64,000 nt of DNA from Hesseltinella vesiculosa (taxonomy: Eukaryota; Mucoromycota; Mucoromycetes; Mucorales; Cunninghamellaceae): the NCBI GenBank assembly GCA_002104935.1, contig MCGT01000008.1, positions 682,001-746,000 on the forward strand, in the 5' to 3' direction. Shown here piece by piece: positions 32,201 through 43,845 of the stretch. The translations under genes and the position numbers were made by a program. Numbering within the stretch: position 1 is the stretch's first letter; every line of letters starts with the position of its first letter. A model generated the notes under the pieces. The model did no database searches. It was not told the origin of the DNA and saw nothing but the letters and a program-made list of their open reading frames with translations.

Positions 32201-35200
32201 CCCCGATGGTCATGTCGTAGTCACCGTCACAACCCCTGCACCTGCCACCACCACTGTACCTGGCAGCATCCCTGGCACAACCACTGCTACCTACCCCGAT
32301 GGTCATGTTGTGGTCACTGTAACCACTCCTGAACCTGCCACCACCACTGTGCCAGGTAGCATCCCTGGCACAACCACTGCTACCTACCCCGATGGTCATG
32401 TCGTTGTCACCGTCACAACCCCTGCACCTGCCACCACCACTGTACCTGGCAGCATCCCTGGCACAACCACTGCTACCTACCCCGATGGTCACGTCGTTGT
32501 TACTGTCACAACGCCTACCGCTGGCACTGTAACCGTTCCTGGCAGCATTCCTGGCACAACCACTGCTACTTACCCCGATGGTCATGTCGTAGTCACTGTA
32601 ACCACTCCTGAACCTGCCACCACCACTGTGCCAGGTAGCATCCCTGGCACAACCACTGCTACCTACCCCGATGGTCATGTCGTTGTCACCATCACAACCC
32701 CTGCACCTGCCACCACCACTGTACCTGGCAGCATCCCTGGCACAACCACTGCTACCTACCCCGATGGTCATGTCGTAGTCACCGTCACAACCCCTGCACC
32801 TGCCACCACCACTGTACCTGGAAGCATCCCTGGCACAACCACCGCTACCTATCCCGATGGTCATGTTGTGGTCACTGTAACCACCCCTGAACCTGCCACC
32901 ACCACTGTACCTGGCAGTATCCCTGGCACGACCACTGCTACCTACCCCGATGGTCATGTTGTTGTTACTGTGACAACCCCTGCACCTGCCACCACTACTG
33001 TACCTGGCAGCATCCCTGGCACAACCACCGCTACCTACCCCGATGGTCATGTTGTGGTCACTGTAACCACTCCTGAACCTGCCACCACCACTGTGCCAGG
33101 TAGCATCCCTGGCACAACCACTGCTACTTACCCCGATGGTCATGTCGTAGTCACCGTCACAACCCCTGCACCTGCCACCACTACTGTACCTGGCAGCATC
33201 CCTGGCACAACCACTGCTACCTACCCCGATGGTCATGTTGTGGTCACTGTAACCACTCCTGAACCTGCCACCACCACTGTGCCAGGTAGCATCCCTGGCA
33301 CAACCACTGCTACCTACCCCGATGGTCATGTCGTTGTCACCGTCACAACCCCTGCACCTGCCACCACCACTGTACCTGGCAGCATCCCTGGCACAACCAC
33401 TGCTACTTACCCCGATGGTCACGTCGTTGTTACTGTCACAACGCCTACCGCTGGCACTGTAACCGTTCCTGGCAGCATTCCTGGCACAACCACTGCTACT
33501 TACCCCGATGGTCATGTCGTAGTCACTGTGACCACTCCTGAACCTGCCACCACTACTGTGCCAGGTAGCATCCCTGGCACAACCACTGCTACTTACCCCG
33601 ATGGTCATGTTGTGGTCACCGTAACCACTCCTGCACCTGCCACCACTACTGTACCTGGTAGCATCCCTGGCACAACCACTGCTACTTACCCCGATGGTCA
33701 TGTTGTGGTCACCGTAACCACTCCTGCACCTGCCACCACTACTGTACCTGGTAGCATCCCTGGCACAACCACCGCTACTTACCCCGATGGTCATGTTGTT
33801 GTTACTGTAACCACCCCTGAACCTGCCACCACCACTGTACCTGGCAGCATCCCTGGCACAACCACTGCTACCTACCCCGATGGTCATGTTGTGGTCACCG
33901 TAACCACTCCTGCACCTGCCACCACCACTGTTCCTGGTAGCATCCCTGGCACGACCACTGCTACTTACCCCGATGGTCATGTTGTGGTCACTGTAACCAC
34001 CCCTGAACCTGCCACCACCACTGTACCTGGCAGTATCCCTGGCACAACCACTGCTACCTACCCCGATGGTCATGTCGTTGTCACCGTCACAACCCCTGCA
34101 CCTGCCACCACCACTGTACCTGGTAGCATCCCTGGCACGACCACTGCTACTTACCCCGATGGTCATGTTGTGGTCACTGTAACCACCCCTGAACCTGCCA
34201 CCACCACTGTACCTGGCAGTATCCCTGGCACAACCACTGCTACCTACCCCGATGGTCATGTCGTTGTCACCGTCACAACCCCTGCACCTGCCACCACCAC
34301 TGTACCTGGCAGCATCCCTGGCACAACCACTGCTACCTACCCCGATGGTCATGTCGTAGTCACCGTCACAACCCCTGCACCTGCCACCACCACTGTACCT
34401 GGTAGCATCCCTGGCACGACCACCGCTACCTACCCCGATGGTCATGTTGTGGTCACCGTAACCACTCCTGCACCTGTCACCACCACTGTACCTGGCAGCA
34501 TCCCTGGCACAACCACCGTTACTTACCCCGATGGTCATGTCGATGTCACTGTAACCTCTCCTGAACCTGCCACCACTACTGTGCCAGGTAGCATCCCTGG
34601 CACAACCACTGCTACTTACCCCGATGGTCATGTCGTTGTTACTGTCACAACGCCTACCGGTGGCACTGTAACCGTTCCTGGCAGCATTCCTGGCACAACC
34701 ACTGCTACCTACCCCGATGGTCATGTCGTTGTTACTGTTACAACTCCTGCACCTGTCACCACCACAGTACCCGGACCATCCCCTGGTACGACAACGGCAA
34801 CGTACCCCGATGGCCATGTTGAAGTAACTGTTACAACTCCAGCCAACACATTCACAGTCACTACTCCTGGACCTAGTGCAGGAACGACTACAAACACCCT
34901 CTCTGGAGGTACTGTAGAAATCGTTATAACTACGCCTTGTACGACAACTTCCTTTTCGACGGTTCTTGCCACAGCCCCTACAACAACGTCTTCTGCTTTG
35001 GTAACTGCCTCTGTTACAGAGCACACTCTGACGACTTCAACTACATCAACAACTACCGATATCACTGGTACAACTACAGTTACTAGCATCGCAGCAACGC
35101 AAACTACAGTGTCCACAACAATGTCAGATATGACTTCTACTATTCCGTTGTATACTTCTTTGGAGACAGGCACCACAACAGTACCTGATTACACAACCAC

Positions 35201-35492
35201 AGTGACTTCGCTTTCAGTGGCTACGGGTCTAACTGTCACAAGTGAAACAAGTTTAATTACTGATACAGCTACCTCTACTGAGACATCCGTTGGCACTGAA
35301 ATGACAACTACTACGCTTGACACTTCTTCAACTCAGTTCGCTACGCTGACTGTCCCTTCGATTAGCTACGAAACTACGACACTTCCGGGCAGTACTATCT
35401 TCACGTCCTCAATTTCAACATTCACTGGCCCAGAAACACCCCCAGCTTATACGTACACTTACGCCTACACAACAATTGTTATCGTTCCATAG
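29271..35492 (+). CDS. Giant secreted repeat protein (about 57 copies of a 31-residue unit)
   Basis: A single-exon 2073-residue protein. MKLALAAYAAIILQVLSLFHFANA is a signal peptide ending about residue 24. From about residue 90 to 1860 it is a tandem array of 31-residue (93-bp) units. The C-terminal type reads TTTVPGSIPGTTTATYPDG followed by HVVVTVTTP plus two or three variable residues. The N-terminal third carries a variant with TVPGKIPGTTTVTKPDGEIV and EIVTTP. The alternating hydrophobic and Thr pattern, plus invariant PG and PDG turns, suggests short beta strands with heavy O-mannosylation potential. The last 200 residues are Ser/Thr-rich and end in TIVIVP. I see no convincing GPI-anchor signal. 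Architecture suits a fungal adhesin or wall spacer; no named family recognised. The neighbour at 26.9 kb is also Thr-rich and secreted. Confidence 0.85.
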   Translation: MKLALAAYAAIILQVLSLFHFANAHQRDSGDLKNVKDITKTITICSFPNNQIGTYTKIVNFTPMITTTGPRPGTSTIILDGAAVGIIITVQGGYTTTVPGKAPGTVTATYPDGFVVTVTVPTMQSSTVPGRVPGTTTVTKPNGEIVEIVTTPTIQSNTVPGRIPGTTTVTKPDGEIFEIVTTPTVQSSTVPGKIPGTTTVTKPNGEIVEFVTTPSIQLTTVPGKIPGTTTVTNPNGEIVQIVTMPTIQSSTVPGKIPGTTTVTKPDGEIVEIVTTPVMQSSTVPGKIAGTTIVTKPNGEIVEIVTTPVIQSSTVPGKIPGTTTVTKPDGEIVEIVTTPVIQSSTVPGKIPGTTIVTKPNGEVIEIVTTPTIQSITIPGKIPGTTTVTRPDGEIVEIVTTPVIQSSTVPGKIPGTTVVTKPDGEIVEIVTVPIIQSNTIPGKIPGTTTITKPNGEIIEIVTTATVQRSTAPGDAPGTITSTMPDGEVVEIITQPRTQSSTVSGHIPGTTTITKPDGEIVEIVTTPITVTSTVPGSIPGTVTVTYPDGHVDVTITTPTPGTVTVPGNIPGTTTATYPDGHIVVTITTPTIATTTVPGNIPGTTTATYPDGHIVVTVTTPTAGKTTVPGSIPGTTTVTYPDGHIEVTVTNATPVTTTVPGSVPGTTTVTYPDGHIVVSITTPTPGTVTVPGNIPGTTTATYPDGHIVVTITTPTIATTTVPGNIPGTTTATYPDGHIVVTVTTPTAGKTTVPGSIPGTTTVTYPDGHIEVTVTNATPVTTTVPGSVPGTTTVTYPDGHIVVSITTPTPGTVTVPGNIPGTTTATYPDGHIVVTVTTPAPATTTVPGSIPGTTTVTYPDGHVVVTVTSPEPATTTVPGSIPGTTTATYPDGHVVVTVTTPAPATTTVPGSIPGTTTATYPDGHVVVTVTTPTAGTVTVPGSIPGTTTATYPDGHVVVTVTTPTAGTVTVPGSIPGTTTATYPDGHVVVTVTTPAPATTTVPGSIPGTTTATYPDGHVVVTVTTPEPATTTVPGSIPGTTTATYPDGHVVVTVTTPAPATTTVPGSIPGTTTATYPDGHVVVTVTTPTAGTVTVPGSIPGTTTATYPDGHVVVTVTTPEPATTTVPGSIPGTTTATYPDGHVVVTITTPAPATTTVPGSIPGTTTATYPDGHVVVTVTTPAPATTTVPGSIPGTTTATYPDGHVVVTVTTPEPATTTVPGSIPGTTTATYPDGHVVVTVTTPAPATTTVPGSIPGTTTATYPDGHVVVTVTTPEPATTTVPGSIPGTTTATYPDGHVVVTVTTPAPATTTVPGSIPGTTTATYPDGHVVVTVTTPEPATTTVPGSIPGTTTATYPDGHVVVTVTTPAPATTTVPGSIPGTTTATYPDGHVVVTVTTPTAGTVTVPGSIPGTTTATYPDGHVVVTVTTPEPATTTVPGSIPGTTTATYPDGHVVVTVTTPAPATTTVPGSIPGTTTATYPDGHVVVTVTTPAPATTTVPGSIPGTTTATYPDGHVVVTVTTPEPATTTVPGSIPGTTTATYPDGHVVVTVTTPAPATTTVPGSIPGTTTATYPDGHVVVTVTTPEPATTTVPGSIPGTTTATYPDGHVVVTVTTPAPATTTVPGSIPGTTTATYPDGHVVVTVTTPEPATTTVPGSIPGTTTATYPDGHVVVTVTTPAPATTTVPGSIPGTTTATYPDGHVVVTVTTPAPATTTVPGSIPGTTTATYPDGHVVVTVTTPAPVTTTVPGSIPGTTTVTYPDGHVDVTVTSPEPATTTVPGSIPGTTTATYPDGHVVVTVTTPTGGTVTVPGSIPGTTTATYPDGHVVVTVTTPAPVTTTVPGPSPGTTTATYPDGHVEVTVTTPANTFTVTTPGPSAGTTTNTLSGGTVEIVITTPCTTTSFSTVLATAPTTTSSALVTASVTEHTLTTSTTSTTTDITGTTTVTSIAATQTTVSTTMSDMTSTIPLYTSLETGTTTVPDYTTTVTSLSVATGLTVTSETSLITDTATSTETSVGTEMTTTTLDTSSTQFATLTVPSISYETTTLPGSTIFTSSISTFTGPETPPAYTYTYAYTTIVIVP
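29540..34860 (+). repeat. 93-bp tandem coding repeat array
   Basis: About 57 in-frame units of 93 bp. Units in the last two thirds are nearly identical at the DNA level, while the first 15 or so are more diverged, implying recent expansion or conversion in the 3' part. Within the array, blocks of several units recur, for example the four-unit 372-bp block at 30932-31303 repeated at 31304-31675. Confidence 0.9.
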
Positions 35493-36201
35493 ACGCACAA
35501 GTATGAGTTACGGCATTGAATTACTTTAATTTTTGTTTGTTTATTTATTTATTACATAAAGAAGGAATCACACAATATATAATTCATAAAAATTGCGATT
35601 TCGTTCAGATAAAAGAGGCAACTCAAGTTGGCTCAAAGTGAGTAATAAATAGGCGAAAGAATCTTGTTGACTTCTCTCCTTCTGTACAGACGATGATGAG
35701 GATTGGAAAGGCGTGGAAACACATGAACACATAAAGGCAGTACTCGCAATGTCAACATGATTTGTAAGAGTGAGCAATTGAGCAGAAAAAATAGGATCAA
35801 GAAAACGAGTGACGTTGGGCATTGCCCAAATACACCAAGTTTGGATTCGCTTCTAGCCGACGGGAGACAGGGCGAACAAATGACCAGGTTCAGTCAGCAT
35901 TTGCAACAGTTGCCATTGGGGGGACGTTGCATACTGCGCCTATCTTTGTTGTTGCAAACTGGCGTCCCACTGTATGTTGTTTTTCCACTGAACGGGGCAT
36001 GCACAGTGTGAAATACCCACACACTCGTGCACCGGGTTTGTGCTTGTCATTTTTATCCAATCAATTTATTTTCCTTTTTCGGTAGCTGATTTTTTTCCTG
36101 CTTTGCAACTTTGACATTGTTCTGACCCCCCCCTTTTTTTTTGTTTGCGTCTCAATTCCCAACAATTGCATTACTACGTGTGCTATAACATTACATGGAT
36201 C
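35493..36201. other. Intergenic region upstream of the Sen1 gene
   Basis: No gene recognised. It contains the 3' flank of the giant repeat protein (TTTATTTATTTATTACAT near 35538) and, close to the next start, C and T runs (36126-36142) of the kind found in fungal promoters. Confidence 0.5.
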
Positions 36202-39200
36202 ATGTCTAACATAAGTGCTGATGCTTTATTGACAATAGCTTTGGATCTACTCCAAAAGCAAAAGACCAGTCGCAACCCTAGCCATGCTGACGAAAATCAC
36301 TTCTACAATACGCTACTGAAATACTTTTTATCAGATGCTTCTGATCATTGGTGGTGCTCACAGACGACCTTTGAACTTGCTGGCGAATCCTTGTGGCTAT
36401 TCTCTCTGCCTGGTCATGCTCGGATTGACCAGTACAAGAATAAACTTAACAAAATGCTCACCGTTTGCACAAAATGCGCCCAACAATACCACCAGGCAAA
36501 GCGCAGCAAACACAAAACGTAGGTAGTGATCAATCATGGATCAAAGATCATGACCTTTCCCTGCTTCTTCTCATATTTTTTTACAGGTATATGGATCTGT
36601 TCACCGCCGAAAATGTAGCTCATTATTTTTCGATACTGGATGCTTTTGACCATGATCGCATCTCCTCCACCTTGGCTTCTTCCAGCAGTACACTTCGTGA
36701 CGAAGATATTTGTGCATTGACAGAAATGCTGTGCCATCCCACCTGGATCCAAGTATTCCACGATGATCTCTGCCGCCTATTTGACTGTATGCAAGTATCC
36801 GGCCGATACCCTACCATGCCTACCTCCGTGATTGCTGGTGTTGGACTGCTCTCCTTCCATGATCATAAACCCGTTCGTCTCTGGGCTCGCAAACTAATGC
36901 AAAAGTACACGCTTGATACGCCCGGCTTAGTTGTTGAAAATGATGCAAGAACTAGGCTTTTAACGATCATGGGCACAGTGCTGCGGTTTGTTGCGTTCGA
37001 TACGCCAGTGCTCGTTATGACACTCTCGACTGACAAGGCCAAGGGCCAGGTGTTGATGGGAACGGTCCAAGACTTATCCGAGGTCTGGAAAAGTTTACGT
37101 TTGATCCTTGAGTTGCAGAACCACGACAGCTTAATGACAATTGCTTCCTCAATGTCTTCCGCAACTTCTTTGGAATGGTCTTGGCTTGCATTCGTGGAAC
37201 GTGTCCTTGCTCCTTCTACCAAAGCAAATTCACAGTATGATTGGTTCCCAGAGTTTGTCAAGTGTCTCAATACCCTATGGTCACACCTTCAAGAGGATTT
37301 TTGGTTCTCAGGACATTCCCTCATTACCGTGGATGCAGGACTCAGTCTCGTCAAGCATTTGTGTGCCAGCGCATGTTTTGGTGCAAATATCAAGTTTGCA
37401 CTAGCAAGCCATGCAAGCAAGGTACTCATGCGTAATGGCCAGCCCTTTTCAGGTGAGAAGCTAGCCTCGAAAATCAATGTTATGCTTGCTTGGATGGGAC
37501 CATGCCATCAATCTCTTCGAGCTGCCGTTTCTTCTGTAGACATGCTTACTGACCTAATGCTTGACACGTTGCTTGGCTATTTCCAACAAGAGATCTGGAC
37601 ACCGCTCTTCCAAGCCTGTGCTGTTCGAGTTGCCTTTGCTTTGATCAAGCAGCTGGAATCCGATGGGTGTCCTCTTCCTGTTGACAAACTGAACCAGTAT
37701 GCCTCGCAATGGCTTTCTATCTTCTTTTCTACACCAACGGCCAATCCGTGCCTCCTGCCGCCCAGCCTCCACCCGGTTCATGACATGTCTAAAGAATTAC
37801 TGTCTCGCATTTTAATACATGATACCCAGTCACTTCGTAACTACTTCATGTCCACTACCGCATCGTCAGCACCCACGACACCAGGGCAGAAAATTTTTGC
37901 ATTCGACCACGTGTGGCAAGTCGTACGAGCAAAAGCAACTTTGCGTGAATCATACCACCTCGTTCCTCTCTTGCTCTCTGCTTATGGTCCTCTGGTTTCC
38001 ATTTATACCTTGCAGAATAACCCGTCTCATTTATGTGCTGAGCCCTTGAAAATGGTCCATGATCTTGTGCAGTCGTGTCTTCTTCAATTGCATACATTAC
38101 CTGTCACTACCTGGAAACCTATTCTCTTTGATCATCAATGGGATCAACAGCCATCGCCGTCGCCACCACGCGAGTTGGTATCATCACTTTTGTTGTGCTT
38201 GACGTATAATACCAACACAATTCAAGACAGTGTATGCAAACTATTGCTGGCAGCTTTGCCGACCAGCCACTCACCCATTAGCAAAGGGAGAATTGAGGAC
38301 AACATAAACATTGAATCTGCTCTGGACTCCCTCTTCAATACCTCACCATTTACCTGTATGCGGGCTTGGAATGCCGTTACCAAGGACTTTTACGAACTGT
38401 GGTCTGTACGACTGGATATTTACGCGCTGACAGTGCCTGTGGAACAATTGCTGACCAGGATGATACATCTGCTAGTGGGTGACGAGGATGCTTATCTGTA
38501 TCAGGTCGAAACTTGGACTAATTTGGTGGACGTGACAAATCATGAGCTGACAATTAGTGAATTCTGGACCAATACCTGGCAAGCCTGTAATGCTGTCTTC
38601 ACCGCATGTTTGCAATGGGCAAACAAATATCGGCCCAAGGACATATTAGAAAAAGTCATGCCTTGGATAGATATTGCCACTGTCATGATTGGATGTCAAC
38701 AACATTTCCAACAACTTGTATCTGACGATGATGCTCTCGAAGTATCTGCCCTTGCGCCTGTCATGGATGGATTGTCGTCCTGGATTTACGTCACCCGTAC
38801 CCATGTTCTTGACAAACTAGTTCCATTGATTGAAGCAATACTCCGCAAACTGCAACAGCTTCACATGAAGATATCCGCCGAAGCCTATGACCGCTTGATG
38901 ACCGCTGCCACAAGCATGAACCCAACCCGACTGGAAAAGCGGCAAAAGGAGTCACTGTTTGTGTTACTCAGTGCCCATGAGCCCAGTAATGTGATCTTTT
39001 TGGATGACAGTGAAGATGACGATATCGAATGGCAAGCCATCTCGACTGCAGGTGCGTATTCCTCGCCTTCGAGATCCAGGTCATCTGAAACCAGTGCCAA
39101 AACCACCGCATATCGCCCCCTTGCAGCCTCCACTGAAACTCCTTCGAATAGGCCGTACGCGACACAGCGAAACACTCTCTGCAAAACTTTCCAGAATACT

Positions 39201-42200
39201 CCACCTGCGACTGATGTACCATTCAATCACCCCATTGGCGGCTCGCAGCGCAGCCGCAAAATCACAGCCTTCTTTGAGTCTCGGCCGATGGAATCACCAG
39301 CAGATGATGATGATTCGATGAATACGGAAGTCAAACTATCTGCAAGTTGCAAACAAAAAGTAGATGTAACGTGGAGATGATGTGTCATCGGAGATGTATT
39401 GGTACTAACCTCTTTATTATAATTGTGAATAGGCCGAGTTGGCAACTCAAACAGCCAGGAACCGAAGTGGACACATCCCACTTGGTGCAACCAGTGCAGC
39501 TGCTGCTAGAATATCTGCTCTTTCAAAACAACCTGCATCACGTGTCTTTGTCAAGCCTGATAAGCGCATGCCTTTTGCTGTCACTCCCACTGGCCGTAAA
39601 CTACGAATGCCCACATATACAGAGAAAATCGCTGGAGACGACACCAACACGCAGCGACTTGGAGTCACTGCCAAATCTCCATCTGCGATGGCCCGAGAAC
39701 GACGACGCCTTGGGCTGCTTTCGGACGAAGATGATGATGAAAATGACAGCGATAGTGACCATGTTTCTGATGACGAAGACGACGGATTACAAGGTCTTGT
39801 AGATGATTTAGCTTCGTACACCAGTTCCGCTGTCGAAAATCCTATCACTCCTGGCCGACCGCTTAGCTACTCCTCATCTGTGATCATTTTGGAAGAAGTT
39901 GACAGTGACACCCAAAAAAAATCCTCCGGAAGTGTCCATGAACTGTTTGTCGACCAACGCCGCTCCGCCAAGATGATCAATGCACCTGGCTTAACTCGTA
40001 AAGCAATCCAAACCCGTTTGCAATCTCACAAGGACGACAAACTCCGGATGCAGAAACTCGCACCCAGCATGAATGGCATATACAAACGCGTCCTTTCCTG
40101 GCCCTGGGAATCTCTGAATAATGATATACCAATCAACATGTCGTTGGATGATTTGATAAGTGTTCCTGATTGCTTCGTCAACTCTGCCTCGTATCAAAAA
40201 ATTTTCGAGCCCTTGACTATGATAGAACTATGGGCACAGTTACAACGCTCGCGTGATATGCTCTCTGCATCGGATACACTAGATGGTCTCATCATGGAGA
40301 GCCGATGCCACGTTGACGATTTTGTGGATGTCACCTTCCGCACTCCCCTCGGTGGCAGTCTGAACAGCGGTGTAGGAGTATCCTCACTCGCCCAAGATGA
40401 CCTCCTTTGTATTTCCAACCACTTTGGCTCAGCCTTTTTTTCCAACAATCGTCGCCAATGGCATGGCAAAGCTTTTTTAGCAAAAGTCATGTCTTTGACG
40501 TATCGCAAAAGCATGGGTGACTTGACAGTGCGCTGCTTCTTTCCAAGCGAGCGAATTGGCCTATTGAACTCCCTTGCCCCTAAATCTTCTTGGTGTGCCA
40601 TCAAGATCATGAGGTAAGCTCATCACATATTTAATGTGAACTTGACTTTTTTTTTTTAGTCTTACAACATGCCTACGAGAATATGGGGCGCTACAAAGCC
40701 TGCAGTACTACGATTTAGCTAGCGAGATTTATTGCCCGGAGTCGAGACCGTCACCAATCGTATCCTCCACAGATGTTAATGCATTCATGTCAGACTATGA
40801 TGTTAATAGACCTCAAGCAGAAGCCATCGTCGGTGCTTTGACAAAAAAGAAAGGATTCACTTTGATTCAAGGGTAGGTGCATCGCCGCTCCCCTTCGCCT
40901 CCAATAGATATGAGTTGCACTGACAGACTTCCTGTATATATTTATAGTCCTCCTGGCACAGGCAAAACAAAAACCATCCTCGGCCTGTTGGTTGCGATAT
41001 TGAATGAGACAAATACGACTACCAAATTGATTAGCACGCATGGCAAAATTCTGGTGTGTGCTCCAAGCAACGCTGCTGTTGATGAGATCTGCAAGCGGTT
41101 AAAAGAAGGTGTGCCAACTTCCAAGGGCGTTGTCAGACCAAATGTGGTGCGGATTGGTGCTCCCGAAAGCGTGCATGTTGGTGTGCGAGATGTGGTTCTG
41201 GAGCGACTGGTTGATCAGGAATTAGGAGCAAGTGCTGCCGACAAAGAAGCCAACCAAACGTTTATGACACGCAAGCAAGATGTACAGGACCAACTGAACA
41301 CCTTGCAATTAGAGCTAGAGCAAGTGATACGTGAATTAAGTGACAGCAATGATACGGCTACCACTTCTCGACTGCGTGATCGACGTCAGATCCTCATCAA
41401 ACAACGAAATGACCAACGGATGATGCTTAAGGACATATACGAAAGTCAACGTGATTTTGCTCGTGAAATGGATGCCTCCCGCGCGCGTGTTCGGCAAAAG
41501 GTGTTTGCCAAGTGTGATATTGTTTGTGCTACCCTGTCGGGCAGTGGTAGCTCCACCCTAACTGACTTGGGTATTGTGTTTGACACTGTTGTTGTGGACG
41601 AAGCAGCACAGGCAGTAGAAGTTAGCACATTGATACCTCTCAAGTACAATTGTCAGCGATGTATACTTGTTGGTGGTAAGTTCACCGCAACTGATTTGTT
41701 CTATGTTGCTTCTGACAGTTTCCCTTTTCGTCTCACTAGATCCGAACCAGCTGCCTCCCACTGTCATCTCAAGTATGGCTGGAAAGTACAAATATGAGCA
41801 AAGCTTGTTTGTCCGCCTTGAAAATAATACACCTGAGAACGTCTACCTCCTCAGGTACTGCCGACAGATAGAGTGTTCATGAATAGCTAAAAGCGATATT
41901 CATACCTTTTATTAGCATTCAATACCGTATGAACCCAGAAATTAGCGCTTTCCCAAGTTGCCAGTTTTATCGTTCGAAGTTATTGGACGGTCCTCGGATG
42001 TCAGATTTAACAAAGGCTGCTTGGCACAAATCGTTTAGCCCGTACATGTTTGTCAATGTTGTGGACGGTGAAGAACGGATGGGGTCTGGGTCATCCATAT
42101 ACAACACAGCTGAGGCTGAAGCTGCCGTTGCTCTTGTAGATTTGTTGGCAAAACTATACCCACAAGAAAAGGTAACTTCATTCAAATGAACACTTAATAT

Positions 42201-43468
42201 TTGACATGATATTTTCTCAGCTGGCCTCAAGGATTGGAGTCATTACTCCATACAAACAACAGCTCAGTCAACTAAAGTCTCGGTTTGAACTTGCTTTTGG
42301 GTCCAGGGTTCTCAGTACCATTGACTTTAACACAATTGTAACTTCCCCGCATTTAACCACCCTTAGCGAAACCATTTATCGTGCCATGTATCTCTTTTAG
42401 GATGGTTTCCAGGGGCAAGAAAAAGATATCATTATCTTTTCCTGCGTGCGCTCTCGAGGGCCGAAATCCCATGGTGGTTCTGCAATTGGTTTCTTGGCAG
42501 ACCGCCGTCGTATGAATGTGGGTATCACTCGTGCAAAGCAGTCTTTATTTGTACTAGGAAACGCAAAAACGCTTCAAAGCGATCCTCTTTGGGGACAGCT
42601 GGTTGATGATGCTTCTCGACGCAACTTGATGACAAACGTAAGTCGCTGGAAAATGAATAGGAAGCAATTGTTTTTCTTAATTCTTTTTCTCCTCTCTGCA
42701 ATAGTCATCCGCTCCATATTTTGGAAACATTGTGACAGGATTCAATCGACGCAGCAACTTATTCGAAGCTCCCCCGAAAGCAACCCCTGCTCTCCATCAA
42801 GAACGGAAACGTATTCGAGCGGATTTGGTAAGCCCTGATCCTAGTGCCATCCCGCGAGTCGCTACTGCACAAGGACCTACGGTCAAACGTAAAGTCACCC
42901 AAGACAAGCCCACTTGCCCTAATTCTGGACAGCCTACAGCGACCTCTCCCAGATCCTCGGGCCCAAAGCACATGGATATCGACCCCCCACCTCCGATTCA
43001 AGGCCGTAGGTCCCTTCCACCATTTACCACTGCAAATCCCTCATCAGATATGCACCACATCCACCATCAACGAGCAAACCTATTCAAGGCAAACTTACAG
43101 GAATATCAAAAGGCACGAAAAAATCTGCCAGTGCAATCTCGCCGATTGTTCATACCCAAGGCCAAGCAACGCTCAGATCGGGTAATTGGAAGCAAAAAAA
43201 AACTAAATCATCCTAGTGACAACCCTGTTTTCATCCAATCAGGCACCTCCTCGGTCATCTGACACTGTCATACCTGCAAAAGATAGAGTCAGAATGGAGG
43301 TAAGTGACAGGAGTTTATAGACAATTGACTGAACGGTGCTCACCCTGATTTGTGCTGATCATATAGCACGAAGGTCAAAAAGAGCGCATGCGACAGTACC
43401 GATATCAAGAGAATCAATATCGCCAAATTTCCCAGCAACAGTCAAGGAGCAGATCGATGAACGAATGA
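36202..43468 (+). CDS. SEN1: Sen1-type RNA/DNA helicase (transcription termination)
   Basis: Superfamily 1B helicase, orthologue of yeast Sen1 and human senataxin. It unwinds RNA:DNA hybrids and terminates RNA polymerase II on non-coding transcripts. Twelve exons (36202-36518, 36587-39359, 39433-40613, 40660-40872, 40948-41675, 41740-41854, 41916-42171, 42221-42337, 42401-42637, 42705-43181, 43243-43299, 43367-43468) join in frame to 2190 residues, matching the yeast length. The first 1000 residues are the helical Sen1 N-terminal domain. The helicase core has IQGPPGTGKTKT (Walker A, residue about 1495), VVVDEAAQA (1712), VGDPNQLPPTV, IQYRMNPEI, GVITPYKQQ, DGFQGQEKDII and MNVGITRAKQSL. An acidic Asp/Glu/Ser stretch (about 39725-39790) precedes it. 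The basic, disordered tail is Gln/Arg-rich. The tiny last exons are my best reading. Confidence 0.95.
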
Positions 43469-43845
43469 GTGAAGACAAAGCAACTGCAATAAAAATCAAC
43501 GATATGTATCTATACGACACACTCATCTGTAATGTTGTACTGGTCCTGTACATTGCACTTCACTTCAAGTGTGGCCCTTGCCCCTAACGATCTGCCAACC
43601 CCTAATCCTGATGTACTATGAACATATTGCAGAATCAGGTCTGGCTGGACGTAGCCATTTGTGAAACCTGACAATGAAACTCTGACGAATTTGGCGGGCT
43701 TCTGTGTAACCGAAGATCGCACGCAAAAAGAATTAGGGCGTTTTTTGAGTCCAACCCAGGCTTTTTTATTTTTATTTTTTTGCGCCCCTCTTTTTCCTTC
43801 TTTTTTCATTCCTTCCTGTTTTTTTAAAAAAGGGCTCATGGAACG
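43469..43845. other. Intergenic region upstream of the first seven-helix gene
   Basis: No gene recognised. It contains the Sen1 3' flank and pyrimidine-rich stretches (43761-43825) close to the next start. Confidence 0.5.

Noticed and set aside
29540..34860. CRISPR-like or satellite array
   Set aside because: The repeats are contiguous, in-frame and coding, with a signal peptide upstream and no unique spacers.
30771..35024. A 1417-codon minus-strand open frame opposite the giant repeat gene
   Set aside because: The 93-bp unit is a multiple of three and its codons avoid those that make minus-strand stops, so an open antisense frame is copied with each unit. It has no start context or family signal.
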